Shown: piece by piece, positions 10,872-19,846 of the stretch
Layout: each line of letters begins with the position of its first letter
Position numbering within the stretch: position 1 is the stretch's first letter
Assembly: GCF_000758605.1 (NCBI RefSeq)
Contig: NZ_CP009282.1
Location: 3,162,001 to 3,226,000 of the forward strand
Length of the DNA stretch: 64,000 nt
Direction of reading: 5' to 3'
Source: Paenibacillus sp. FSL R5-0912
Lineage (GTDB): Bacteria > Bacillota > Bacilli > Paenibacillales > Paenibacillaceae
Made by a program: the position numbers and the translations under genes
The notes under the pieces: model-generated
Seen by the model: the letters and a program-made list of their open reading frames with translations, nothing else
What the model was told of the DNA's origin: nothing
The model's database searches: none

Positions 10872-12341
10872 TCAGTCCGTTTCAGAGGCGGAGCCGCCTT
10901 CGAGGCTGTGCAGCGCCAGCTTGATGGTCTTGTCATAAACGTAGGGCTCAGCACTGTCCCCGCCCATCCAGTACACCACAAGGAATTTCCCTTCCCTGAA
11001 GACATGAGGGTATATCCGCATTCCTCCGTCGTTTGTCGTACGGTTAATCTCCAGCTTCAACGCAGCCAGACCTTCGGCACATTCCTGGCTGTCAGCGTAG
11101 GTATAGACGGACAACCGGTCCGGCCGGGCCGGTGTATCGGTCTTATCAATCAGCAGCTCTTCAGGCCAGACACCGGCCAGCTGCTTGTTGAACATGAGCT
11201 CAGTGGTATCCGGGACGAGGCTGAGCTGCATGCCCCGCTGTTCCAGAGCCAGGTAGAGAGACTGAGTAGTATATTCTGCACTGCCTGCGGCAGATTCCGG
11301 ATTCTGCGCTGCAGGAAGGAGGAGCGGACCATGATGGGCTGCGAAAAATCCCTGGATGCTGTCAATCACATCCTGCCCGTCAAAGGCTGAAGAGGTGGTT
11401 ATCTCAAGCTTGCGGAACAGATATCCCCATTCGCCTTCATCGTAGTAGGCCGTTCCGGCTGTTTCATACCCGCTGGCTTCCGCAGGCAGAGAATACCGCA
11501 CAGTGCGTGCATCGGCTCCTCCGGTTCCCGCCATATACTGTTCGGTGAACGCAGGAGGAATAATGGTCAATCCGTATTCATCCGCCCATTCTGCCTTGCC
11601 GGGGAAATAGGTCCCGATGCTGCCGACTGCACAGCCCTGACAGCCCCAGGCATTATCGGAATATTGCAATGTTTGCCCCGGATTATCCGGGTCCTCAAAA
11701 GTCGCCCCTAAGGAGCCGTTGGCTCCAGTAATAGCCGAAGCTTTCCAGCCGGCAGGGGCCAGCAGGATATAAGCACTGCCGGTATCGCCCTGGAAGACGA
11801 GGGCCGCCTGCAGCTTATCTTCCATGCCGGCCGGCAGCGGGAAGGTCATCTTGGGCAACGGGGGCGGAGTGACATGTGCAGGACTGTTTCCGTCGTCCAG
11901 AACGGGAACGGAAAGGACGGCAGCCAGCGGGATCGATACTTCAGCACTTTTGTCTTCAACAGAAGGGAAAGGGACTTCAGCATTATAAATGCTGCGGATG
12001 CCGACGGCATAATCATTGCTTGGAACGCTTTGGTTATTGCTGGTGGGGGCGGGGGAGAAATCCGCAGCTCCGGTTTCCAGAGGCTGGGGAGCTTCCGATA
12101 CCAGGGGAGTTAGACGTCCAGCAAGCTTGCCGGGTTCCAGGCCGCTGTAACCGAACCATAGCATCATGGCCATGACCGGCAGCAGTACCGCTGCGTAAGC
12201 AAGAACCTTATAGCGCTTGGGCTTGGGCTGATACCCTCCCAGACGCTGCTCTACCTTCTTCTGCATTTGCGGAGTGAAATTCATGCCCTCAAAAGGCTTC
12301 TCCTTCAACTGTTGTTCCCATTCCTCCGGTAATTTGCTCAT
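10872..12341 (-). CDS. Membrane-anchored anti-sigma-like partner of the ECF gene
   Basis: A 489-residue protein: a short cytoplasmic N-terminus (KLPEEWEQQLKEKPFEGMNFTPQMQKKVEQ), one membrane segment at about 48-67 (VLAYAAVLLPVMAMMLWFGY), then about 420 outside residues, Pro/Ser/Thr-rich at first and then folded. ATG at 12341 is preferred: AAGGAG lies 11 nt upstream and the ATG overlaps the ancestral sigma stop (TCATGA). Gene order and architecture suggest it holds an ECF sigma factor at the membrane; no zinc-finger anti-sigma motif is seen, so this is inferred from context. Its partner sigma gene is damaged. Confidence 0.75.
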   Translation of the reverse strand: MSKLPEEWEQQLKEKPFEGMNFTPQMQKKVEQRLGGYQPKPKRYKVLAYAAVLLPVMAMMLWFGYSGLEPGKLAGRLTPLVSEAPQPLETGAADFSPAPTSNNQSVPSNDYAVGIRSIYNAEVPFPSVEDKSAEVSIPLAAVLSVPVLDDGNSPAHVTPPPLPKMTFPLPAGMEDKLQAALVFQGDTGSAYILLAPAGWKASAITGANGSLGATFEDPDNPGQTLQYSDNAWGCQGCAVGSIGTYFPGKAEWADEYGLTIIPPAFTEQYMAGTGGADARTVRYSLPAEASGYETAGTAYYDEGEWGYLFRKLEITTSSAFDGQDVIDSIQGFFAAHHGPLLLPAAQNPESAAGSAEYTTQSLYLALEQRGMQLSLVPDTTELMFNKQLAGVWPEELLIDKTDTPARPDRLSVYTYADSQECAEGLAALKLEINRTTNDGGMRIYPHVFREGKFLVVYWMGGDSAEPYVYDKTIKLALHSLEGGSASETD

Positions 12342-12374
12342 GAATTGTTCAGCTCCTTTTCCTTTTCCCAATAT

Positions 12375-12770
12375 TCATTGGCTTGCTGCCTTGCGCGGCA
12401 GCTGCAGAACTACCTTCCACACCTCACTGCTTAAGGATTGCTGCAAAAAGGTCTCTTCAGCGGAGGGGCTTGAGCCGGGTCTGCCAGCGTGATCTTGTAA
12501 GGTTACCCGCCGGATGAAGCTGCAGCTGCGGTAGGACAGCCAGCGGTTGCGGGTAATCTGAAGCAGCCAGGTTCTGACGGAAGCTTCGCCACGAAAAGTA
12601 CCCCTGTATTTATAAGCCCGGATGAAGGTCTCCTGGGAGATATCATCAGCAGCACTTCTGCAGCGGGCCAGGTAGTAGGCATAGTTCCATACATCCTCGC
12701 CATAGTCTTCCATAAGTGTCTTTAACGCGGCGGCGTTCATAGTATTGGAATCCTTCGTTGCACCGTACAT
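12375..12770 (-). pseudogene. ECF sigma factor gene truncated by loss of region 4
   Basis: ATG at 12770 has GGGAGG 6 nt upstream. The 131-residue product has a good region 2 (DYGEDVWNYAYYLARCRSAADDISQETFIRAYKYRG, FRGEASVRTWLLQITRN) and reaches VWKVVLQLPRK, where region 4 normally begins, then stops after AASQ. In another frame directly after the junction the DNA reads RARQQANEYWEKEKELNNS and then stops at TCATGA, the expected C-terminal tail of such a sigma factor. So roughly 40 codons of helix-turn-helix appear deleted with a frameshift. The product could not contact a -35 element in the usual way. Confidence 0.8.
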
Positions 12771-12952
12771 ACGGTCCCTCCCTTTTCTCTCTACTGTATT
12801 GACCTCTGTATCCTCCGGAAAGTTTCTTTTGTCCTGAATAAAATTATATAGCGGTGATTGTGGCACTAAGTGCAGCAGATTGGCTAGGAACGGGAGTTCC
12901 AATTGGAGGGGGCTGCATATTTATATAGGAGGATACCGATTAGGAGGCTGCC

Positions 12953-14074
12953 ATGATAGAAATTAGCTTATGCATGATTGTCCGCAATGAAGAGAAGAGC
13001 CTGCCCCGCTGCCTTACTTCTGCTCGCGCGATTGCGGATGAGATCATCATTGTGGATACAGGCTCGGCGGACAGAACGAAGGAGATTGCGGAAACCTTCG
13101 GAGCGGTGATATATGATTTTACCTGGATCGAAGATTTCTCTGCTGCCCGCAATTTCGCCTTCAGCAAGGCGACCAAGGAATACATCTTCTGGCTGGATGC
13201 AGATGACTATCTGATGGAAAGTGATCAAGTGCTGTTCAGAGAGCTGAAGCAGTCGCTCCCGGAGAATGTGGACAGTGTGAACATGCAGTATAATCTCGCT
13301 TTTGACGCGGAGGGGAAGGTGGTCACGTCCTTGCGGCGCAACCGGCTGGTCCGCCGGTCCTGCGGATTCAAATGGATCGGCCCGGTGCATGAATACCTGG
13401 AGGTATACGGCCCTTCTTACAGCAGTGATGTCTGCATTACCCATGAGAAAGACAAAGAGTACACGGACCGCAACTTGCGGATCTACCGCAAGCGGGTGGC
13501 TGAGGGGGAAGTCTTCTCTCCGCGGGATCAATATTATTATGCCAATGAGCTGCGCGATCATGGAATCCATGGGGAAGCCTGCCAATATTACGAGCTGTTC
13601 CTGAACGGCGGTCAAGGCTGGGTTGAAGATAACATTCAGGCCTGCCTGCGGCTTGCCGAATGCCGGGAGCGGCTGGGTGACAAGGAAGCGGCGTTCACTG
13701 CGATCACCCGGACGCTGCAGTACGATTCCCCGCGTGCCGAGTTCTGCTGCCGGCTCGGTGCCTGGCATGTGGAGAAAGGCCAGCTTCATCCGGCGATCTA
13801 CTGGTATGAGCTTGCTGTTATGCTGCCCCGGCAGACAGCTTCCCTGGGTGTGAAGAATGAGGCCTTCGCCACCTGGATTCCGAATCTGCAGCTCGCGCTC
13901 TGTTATGACCGGCTGGGCCAGCATGAACGGGCTAATCATTTCAATGAGACGGCCCTGCTGCAGCTTCCCAGCCATCCTAGTATGCTGTATAACCGGACCT
14001 ACTTTCAGAAGCTCCTGGGTGATAAGTATGTTTCGCTGCAGCCGCAGGAGACCGCCGGGGAGAAGAAGAAATAG
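12953..14074 (+). CDS. GT2-family glycosyltransferase with C-terminal TPR-like helices
   Basis: A 373-residue protein. The GT-A domain (1-230) begins ISLCMIVRNEEKSLPRCL, carries IIVDTGSADRT at 32-42 and the metal-binding DAD at 82-84 (FWLDADDYL), with acceptor-side KWIGPVHEYLE. The rest is TPR-like helical repeats (ELRDHGIHGEACQYYELFLN, AIYWYELAVML). Such proteins transfer sugar from UDP-sugars to protein or glycan acceptors; SunS-like S-glycosyltransferases share this shape, but no bacteriocin gene is next to it. AGGAGG is 5 nt before ATG. Confidence 0.9.
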   Translation: MIEISLCMIVRNEEKSLPRCLTSARAIADEIIIVDTGSADRTKEIAETFGAVIYDFTWIEDFSAARNFAFSKATKEYIFWLDADDYLMESDQVLFRELKQSLPENVDSVNMQYNLAFDAEGKVVTSLRRNRLVRRSCGFKWIGPVHEYLEVYGPSYSSDVCITHEKDKEYTDRNLRIYRKRVAEGEVFSPRDQYYYANELRDHGIHGEACQYYELFLNGGQGWVEDNIQACLRLAECRERLGDKEAAFTAITRTLQYDSPRAEFCCRLGAWHVEKGQLHPAIYWYELAVMLPRQTASLGVKNEAFATWIPNLQLALCYDRLGQHERANHFNETALLQLPSHPSMLYNRTYFQKLLGDKYVSLQPQETAGEKKK

Positions 14075-14132
14075 CAGGGTTGCGTAACAGCGGTACCGAA
14101 GCGGCGGATAAATGCAGACCGGCCATATGAAT

Positions 14133-14170
14133 AAAGGCGCTCCTCAAGCCGTAGCTTGGGAGCGCCTTTG
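14133..14170. terminator. Terminator between GT2 and GH30 genes
   Basis: AAAGGCGCTCCTCAAGC and GCTTGGGAGCGCCTTT form a 16-17 bp stem with one mismatch and a 4-nt loop. The plus strand continues TGTGTGTTTTTATT. It sits between convergent genes. Confidence 0.88.
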
Positions 14171-14177
14171 TGTGTTT

Positions 14178-15524
14178 TTATTGGAACAGCAGGGTTTGAA
14201 TCGCATGGGCCGGAATTGAACCCTCCGCCAGCTGATCCCGGAAGTGCAGGGTGTATGGAAGCCTGCTGTCCGTGCGGTTGAGCACGACCACGGCATAGGT
14301 GCCGTCTGTATTACGGAACGCCGTAGTTTCGAATTTGTCAGTATATCTGGAGCTGCCCACACGGACGGCGCCTGGACGGATATACTTGCTGAAATGCCCG
14401 ATGTAATAGAACGAGCTCTCATAGATTACTTCATCCTTCAGGGTGTCACCGATAATCGGCGCATCGCAGAAGTTACCCACATGGTTCGGGCCGCCCTGCT
14501 CATCAAGGACGATATTCCAGTCCGTCCAGGTGGACATCCAGTTGTTCAGGTTGCCGATAATATCATGGCCGTAACGTTCGCCGGTGTTCCAGGAACCGAG
14601 GTGTACGCCGCCCTCCTGGCAGCCTTCGCTGAAGAACAGCTTTTTGTCAGGAAAACGCTCATGTACAGCGCTCAAGGCTTCGAAATGATCACCGGAATAC
14701 CAGTGGAAGCAGATGCCCCAGATATACTTTGCTGCTTCCTGATCTGTAAAAGCGGTCTTCGCCCGGTCATAGACCCGTTCTTTATTATGATCCCAGATCA
14801 TGATTTTGACATGGCCTAAGCCGGCTGCTTCCAGGGCAGGACCGAGATAATCGCGTACGAAGTCCTTCTCTTCTTCAGCAGTATAAATGCAGGAATCCCA
14901 GATCTGCTTGGCTTTGGCTTCATTCTGCACACTGACCGCCCAGATATCGATGCCGGCTTCAGCGTAAGCCTGAATGTATTTCACGAACAGATTAGCCCAG
15001 GCTTCCCGGTATTCCGGCTTCAGCTTGCCGCCGTTATTCATCTCGCCGTTCGTCTTCATGAAGGCAGGAGGGCTCCATGGGGAGGAGAACAGCCGGAAGC
15101 TCCCGCCCACAGCGTCAGCCGCGCGTTTGATTAACGGAAGTATCGACTCCTGATCTCTGGAGATATTGAAAGTAGCCAGCTCCGGGTCAACGCCATCTAC
15201 ATAAGCATAGTTGCCTGTTGAGAAGTCACAGCTCTGGATATGTGATCTGCACAGGGTGTAGCCGATTCCGTGCTCCGGATGGAAGTAGGCATCGATTATT
15301 TCCTGCTGCTTCTCCGGACTAAGCTTGGCCAGCGTGACTGCAGAGGCTTCCGTCAGCGCACCGCCGAAGCCTTCAATTTCCTGATATTCCAAATCCTCAT
15401 AAATGTTAATCAATTCCATTTCCTTCTCTTCGGAATCGGGCCGGAAGGACAGAGGCTGTAATTCTGTTAACCGGTCACCGGTTTCTTTGGCTGTCTGGAT
15501 TACGCGGACTGTAGGGCTGCTCAT
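14178..15524 (-). CDS. GH30-family glycosidase (glucosylceramidase/beta-glucanase type)
   Basis: A 448-residue cytoplasmic enzyme. The barrel begins EIEGFGGALTEASAVTLAKL; FSSPWSPPAFMK is at 146-157, acid/base Glu202 in SVQNEAK, nucleophile Glu300 in FFSEGCQ, and a small beta domain ends the protein (TTAFRNTDGTYAVVVLN). GH30 members cleave beta-1,6-glucan, glucosylceramide or beta-xylosides; which one is not decided here. ATG has AGGAGG 13 nt upstream. Divergent from an AraC gene at 15662. Confidence 0.92.
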   Translation of the reverse strand: MSSPTVRVIQTAKETGDRLTELQPLSFRPDSEEKEMELINIYEDLEYQEIEGFGGALTEASAVTLAKLSPEKQQEIIDAYFHPEHGIGYTLCRSHIQSCDFSTGNYAYVDGVDPELATFNISRDQESILPLIKRAADAVGGSFRLFSSPWSPPAFMKTNGEMNNGGKLKPEYREAWANLFVKYIQAYAEAGIDIWAVSVQNEAKAKQIWDSCIYTAEEEKDFVRDYLGPALEAAGLGHVKIMIWDHNKERVYDRAKTAFTDQEAAKYIWGICFHWYSGDHFEALSAVHERFPDKKLFFSEGCQEGGVHLGSWNTGERYGHDIIGNLNNWMSTWTDWNIVLDEQGGPNHVGNFCDAPIIGDTLKDEVIYESSFYYIGHFSKYIRPGAVRVGSSRYTDKFETTAFRNTDGTYAVVVLNRTDSRLPYTLHFRDQLAEGSIPAHAIQTLLFQ

Positions 15525-15661
15525 AGGACTTATGTTACCTCCTGAAAGTTTGTAGGAATAGTCTCATTATAGAAGGTATTCCGCTGCACTTTGAAGAAAC
15601 AATATGGTTAAGAACCTCAACGATCTGGTCATGAGGCAAGAGCAAGGAAGGGTGATCCAGG

Positions 15662-16456
15662 ATGGGTACAACCGGGGTAGACATTCATCTCAGCTCATTT
15701 TCCCGGCATATCCAGCCGTTCTGGCATTTGTTCCGGGAAGGGCTGGATACCTATATCATCAGGCTCCAGGCAGAAGGGGAATGTGAAGCGCTGATTGACG
15801 GGGTGATGGTCACGGTGATGCCGGGTGATCTGCTGCTGTTCCGTCCCGGCGAGCTCTACGATCTGCGGATTGGCGAGAAAGAAAGTCCGCTGGGCTTCAG
15901 CGCAGACTATTATGTCATGTGTACAGGTGAATGGGTGGATGAGTGGTGGAACAAGCAGGTGAGGGCTAAGAAGTCCAGGATTGCCGAAGACAGCAAGCTG
16001 CATAGCATCTGGCAGCAATTAATTCTGGAAAAGCGGCGGATCGACGGAGGCAGCCCGGAAATTCTTGAGGCGCTGTTTAAGGCCCTGTGCCTGCTGCTGG
16101 ACCGGGCTATCGCCGAAGCGCCGGCCTCATCCTCCTCTTCACTCCTGCAGGGACTGAAGATCAAGAATTATGTGGAAGAGCATGCGACATCCTCCATCCG
16201 GCTGGAGGATGTGGCCCGCCATGCGGGAATCAGCGTCACCCGGGCGGTTCATCTGTTCAAGGAACAATTCGGGTATTCGGTGATGCAATATGCGGTGCAG
16301 GTCCGTCTGGCGATGGCGCTGCGGCTGATGGACAACAGCAACTATACACTGGAGCGTATTGCTGAGGAGACCGGCTTCGGCAGCTATACCTACTTCCACC
16401 GGGTATTCCGGGAGCGGTACGGCGTTGCACCGGGAGTGTACCGGAAGCGTTCATAG
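15662..16456 (+). CDS. AraC-family regulator beside the GH30 gene
   Basis: A 264-residue protein: N-terminal cupin (DTYIIRLQAEGECEALIDG, MPGDLLLFRPGELYDLRIGE) and C-terminal double helix-turn-helix (IRLEDVARHAGISVTRAVHLFK, GFGSYTYFHRVFRERYGVAPGVYR). The ribosome site is modest (AAGGAAGG, 12 nt upstream). Position and class imply local control of the divergent GH30 gene. GGAATA and TATTCC lie 16 bp apart at 15555-15582 in the shared interval. Confidence 0.92.
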   Translation: MGTTGVDIHLSSFSRHIQPFWHLFREGLDTYIIRLQAEGECEALIDGVMVTVMPGDLLLFRPGELYDLRIGEKESPLGFSADYYVMCTGEWVDEWWNKQVRAKKSRIAEDSKLHSIWQQLILEKRRIDGGSPEILEALFKALCLLLDRAIAEAPASSSSSLLQGLKIKNYVEEHATSSIRLEDVARHAGISVTRAVHLFKEQFGYSVMQYAVQVRLAMALRLMDNSNYTLERIAEETGFGSYTYFHRVFRERYGVAPGVYRKRS

Positions 16457-16471
16457 CCTGTGAAGATGAAA

Positions 16472-16523
16472 AGGGGGTGTCCCAATCCGCCATTACGTGG
16501 CTATGGCGGATTGGGACACCCCT
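16472..16523. terminator. Long 21-bp hairpin between convergent genes
   Basis: GGGGTGTCCCAATCCGCCAT pairs with its complement across a 9-nt loop, 15 bp after the AraC stop. The T run is poor, so termination may rest on the very stable stem. It shares the GGTGTCCCAA core with the hairpin at 1334. Confidence 0.75.
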
Positions 16524-16595
16524 ATGTATGGAGCCCGCAGGGGCTGCCCTGAAATTTCAGTTGTTTGCTTAACCTATATTCCGCTTGTCCGGTAA

Positions 16596-17357
16596 TCAGT
16601 GTCCCGGTAACGCCGAATTGTCCAGCAGAAGATGGGGTTCGCTTGTACGGATGAAATCCATGACTTTGTCATAGATAATCCGGTGGCCCTCCCGGTTAGG
16701 GTGAATCCCGTCCCGGCAGATAAACTTGGTGTAATCCGGTTGCTGCAGGAATGCGCCCCGGACATCAATGATCTTGGTCTTGGTGCTCTCGGCGACCTTG
16801 ATAATTGCGGAGTTGTACCGCTCCTGCCACCAGTAAATCTTGGTGACGCTGCCGAGGAATTTCAGAATGTTCAGCTCGGTGTCCGGATTATTGCCGCTGA
16901 CCCATTTGAAATAGTAGTCCGCATTCAGCGGGGGCAGACTCATCAGAATCGGCGTAATCCCCTGATTCTTCAGGTAATCAATCATATCCAGCAGCATCCG
17001 CTCGAACGCCGGAAAATCAGTTTTGGGATTATGCTCTGCTTCGGGATTGCTTGCAATTTCTTCCCAGTGATAGTCGCAGTCATTGCCTCCGTATTCAATC
17101 AGTACCACATCCGGCTTGTCTTTCAGCACATCGCGTTTCAGATTGCCGAAGCCCTTCATCAGCGTATTGCCGAATCTGGCGGTATTACGCATAGCTCCCT
17201 TAAGCTTGCCCTGCAGCAGGGACACGTAGTTATCCTCCAGAATGACATACTTGCTTCTTGCTTCATCATAGACAACACCCTTGGAGATCGAATCTCCGCT
17301 GACCATGTATTTAAACTCAAGCCCCGTGGCTTCCTTCTGCTCTTCGTACGAATTCAT
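16596..17357 (-). CDS. SGNH/GDSL-type hydrolase
   Basis: A 253-residue protein from ATG 17357, which has GGAGG 7 nt upstream; a longer frame adds 16 residues without a ribosome site. SGNH blocks are visible: GDS with Ser23, GGND at 90-93, and DGIHPNREGH near 222-231. No signal peptide, so a cytoplasmic ester hydrolase, plausibly a carbohydrate deacetylase or lipase-like esterase. In this glycan-rich region deacetylation of imported oligosaccharides fits, but that is context only. Confidence 0.88.
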   Translation of the reverse strand: MNSYEEQKEATGLEFKYMVSGDSISKGVVYDEARSKYVILEDNYVSLLQGKLKGAMRNTARFGNTLMKGFGNLKRDVLKDKPDVVLIEYGGNDCDYHWEEIASNPEAEHNPKTDFPAFERMLLDMIDYLKNQGITPILMSLPPLNADYYFKWVSGNNPDTELNILKFLGSVTKIYWWQERYNSAIIKVAESTKTKIIDVRGAFLQQPDYTKFICRDGIHPNREGHRIIYDKVMDFIRTSEPHLLLDNSALPGH

Positions 17358-17557
17358 TGTCCCACCTCCGATAACCCTAGTGTATATAGCTTTAGTGTAA
17401 ACCATACATAGAGCAGTGACTATGCATATATGTCATGGTTTCATGCGGGGCGATCCCGATATGACAAGCTGCAAGCCGAAGTGGTCCGACTCTGAATACT
17501 CGAAGTTGGACCTGGAGCTTCCTTGAATCTTGTTCCGGAAGAACATTTATTGACCGC

Positions 17558-18661
17558 TTAATTCCTGCGCATTCTGAAGCCGCCGAGTCTTTGCAGGAGA
17601 GCTGATCTGGGCGGAGTGTTTACTGAATTTCCAGTCAGGAAGCCAAGCGTGGTCTGCTCCATGATCCTGACACTGTTCTCCCAGGTCCAGGCCCGGGAAT
17701 CGGCTTCCCCCTTGGAGGCAAGGCGGACGCGGAGAGCCGGGTCCTGAATCAGCCGGACGACATCCTCGGCAATCCGGTTCTCGTACCGGTAGGACAGCAG
17801 GCAGTTCTCTTCGTGGCGGGCATATTCCAGATTCCCTCCCGAGTATACGGACACAAGCGCAGCACCACAGCGCATGGCCTCCAGTCCCGGCAAAGATCCG
17901 GTGTCGAATATACTGGAGCTGACAAAAATATCAGCCCCGTTATAGTGATAGCAGAGTTCGTCGTCATTCAGGGGAGTGAAAAAGCGGTATTTGCCGCTGG
18001 CCTTCATTTTTTGCAGCGAATCCGAACTGTAGAACTCATCCGGAGGACTGATGAAATTGATATTTACCTCCGGGACATTATGCTTCACGATATCTAGCTG
18101 CTTCACCAGAAAATCCTGTTCACGGTGCCAGGAGAAGCCGTTCTCCACTTTGCGCAGGATAGCGGTAATGTTCAGCGGCTCCTGAAGGCTGTGGCGGATA
18201 TGCATATTGCTAAAAGTGGAACTGATTCCTACAGGCACAATGCTTCCGCTAATTCCGTGACCAAGCTCAATTAATTCCTGCTGCCACTGGGACAGAACAA
18301 TCAGCTTATCGGTGGTATGATAGGAAGGAAAGGATACCTCATTCCGCGGCAGAAACAGCGGTTCGTAACACAGAGAGAGGCGGATATGGATGCCCTTGCC
18401 ATTCTGGCTTGCAGCCTGTGATACCGAAACCGTTGTATAAAAATTCGAAACGATGATATCGCTGGCCGGGAAATCGGATTCACGGAGCAGCGTATAATCG
18501 GTAATCAGCAGAGTGGAATGGACCTCATAAGAAACATCGCCTCCAAGCGGCATGAGGATCACCACCTGATGCCCTCTGGCAGTAAGACCATCCGTGAGCT
18601 CCACGAGCATGCGTTGTGCCCCGCCATGGCATAAGGTAAGAATGGGGAAAGTGAATCTCAT
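17558..18661 (-). CDS. GT4-type glycosyltransferase
   Basis: A 367-residue GT-B protein. The N-terminal lobe starts MRFTFPILTLCHGGAQRMLVEL (acceptor-side GGA); the C-terminal lobe has YNGADIFVSSSIFDTGSLPGLEAMRCGAALVS, matching the donor-site E-x7-E region. ATG 18661 is chosen because GGAAGGG lies 7 nt upstream; a longer frame adds 13 residues. Likely works on cell-surface or secreted glycans using a nucleotide sugar. About 200 bp separate it from the SGNH gene downstream. Confidence 0.9.
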   Translation of the reverse strand: MRFTFPILTLCHGGAQRMLVELTDGLTARGHQVVILMPLGGDVSYEVHSTLLITDYTLLRESDFPASDIIVSNFYTTVSVSQAASQNGKGIHIRLSLCYEPLFLPRNEVSFPSYHTTDKLIVLSQWQQELIELGHGISGSIVPVGISSTFSNMHIRHSLQEPLNITAILRKVENGFSWHREQDFLVKQLDIVKHNVPEVNINFISPPDEFYSSDSLQKMKASGKYRFFTPLNDDELCYHYNGADIFVSSSIFDTGSLPGLEAMRCGAALVSVYSGGNLEYARHEENCLLSYRYENRIAEDVVRLIQDPALRVRLASKGEADSRAWTWENSVRIMEQTTLGFLTGNSVNTPPRSALLQRLGGFRMRRN

Positions 18662-18832
18662 GTATGATCCCTTCCTTTCTGGCTTAAGAATCGCTTGCAA
18701 ACATGCGATATGTATACTATTTTATTCATTGAATGGCCAAAAGTACCGGTTATACGGTGTTTTTGTAGCAATTGGGGGTTTGGGAGGAGCTGATCAGGAA
18801 TGGAGGGCTACAGCTGAAGTATTCATAAAATA

Positions 18833-18875
18833 CTGGCCGGTACAGCAGAGGAATCACCCCTGACATACCGGCCGG
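18833..18875 (-). terminator. Terminator after the TIM-barrel isomerase gene
   Basis: GGCCGGTA and TACCGGCC form a GC-rich stem around a 23-nt loop, followed on the minus strand by AGTATTTTATG. It lies 35 bp after the isomerase stop. Confidence 0.6.
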
Positions 18876-18909
18876 GTTGTAGCGCATCTCCTGAACTGGC
18901 AGCTTATGA

Positions 18910-19746
18910 TTAGAGGCGCCGATTGCGCAGCAGGGTAACAGTGTCCCTGATATCCATGACTGTTACTTCTTCCAGCGAAACGTCGATCATCGGTTTGTGT
19001 GACTCCAGCTTGTTCAGGAACTCTGTGGTGTGGAACAGCCCTTGCCCTGAAGCGCCATGGCGTATCCGGGTTCCGTCCTTATAGAGATCCTTGAGATGGG
19101 CCAGAATGATCCGGTCGCCGAACAGGCTGAATGCACTGTCTACGATCTCATCCTGCAGATGAACCTCTTCGCCAATCAGGTTGCAAGGGTCCAGTACCAC
19201 ACCGATGGAGCTGGAAGGAACCTCGTCGAGGATACGGCGCATTTTGGCCGGAGAGGACAGCGTATGGGTGCAGACTCCTTCAAGTGCCAGGAACACCCCC
19301 CATTTCTCCGCTTCCTCAGCAAGCTCCTCGACCGTTGCCTTGAGGGTATCCCAGCCGATTTCTTCATACCGGTAAGGATCGGATTCCTGAAAGGTCGTCA
19401 ATAAGCCGGTCTCGGTAGCGACCATAGGTGCACCGAACTGGCGGGCATAGCGCAAATGTTCCTTGAAACGGTCAATTTCTGCCCGCCGGATGGCAGGATC
19501 GGGATGAATGGGGTTGATATAGCAGCCAAGTACGCCAATGCGGATGCCGGCTTTGTCGAACTGCTCACCGATATAGGAGGCCAGGCCGGGGCTGAGCTTG
19601 CCGGGAGACAGATCGATATCCTGAATGGCTTTGGCCAGGGCGAGCTGTACGAAGTCAATATTGTAAGTCTGCAGCGTAGCGGTCAATTCTCTAAGCGGCA
19701 GGCAGCCCGCTGTATGTGCCAAGGTTCCGTAACGAATAAATAACAT
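18910..19746 (-). CDS. Sugar phosphate isomerase/epimerase-like TIM barrel (AP endonuclease 2 family)
   Basis: A 278-residue protein with the xylose isomerase-like barrel: IRIGVLGCYINPIHPD, metal-site Glu in VFLALEGVCTHT (about 150), IGVVLDPCNLIGEE (about 185) and RIILAHLKDLYKDG (about 215). Members isomerise or epimerise sugars, inositol or hydroxypyruvate. The start is odd: AAAGGAG abuts the annotated ATG with no spacer, while the in-frame ATT codon at position 4 has normal spacing. Monocistronic and divergent from the esterase at 19847. Confidence 0.85.
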   Translation of the reverse strand: MLFIRYGTLAHTAGCLPLRELTATLQTYNIDFVQLALAKAIQDIDLSPGKLSPGLASYIGEQFDKAGIRIGVLGCYINPIHPDPAIRRAEIDRFKEHLRYARQFGAPMVATETGLLTTFQESDPYRYEEIGWDTLKATVEELAEEAEKWGVFLALEGVCTHTLSSPAKMRRILDEVPSSSIGVVLDPCNLIGEEVHLQDEIVDSAFSLFGDRIILAHLKDLYKDGTRIRHGASGQGLFHTTEFLNKLESHKPMIDVSLEEVTVMDIRDTVTLLRNRRL

Positions 19747-19846
19747 CTCCTTTGGAATTCTATGGATTTATATTTATAATATTAAATGCGCTTACAGTGA
19801 CTTGCAATGATAAAGAAGTTTATGAGAAACAGGAGGAACCGATGAA

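Noticed and set aside
12968-13975. Minus-strand ORF of 335 codons across the GT2 gene
   Set aside because: Shadow of the glycosyltransferase; no ribosome site or recognisable domain.
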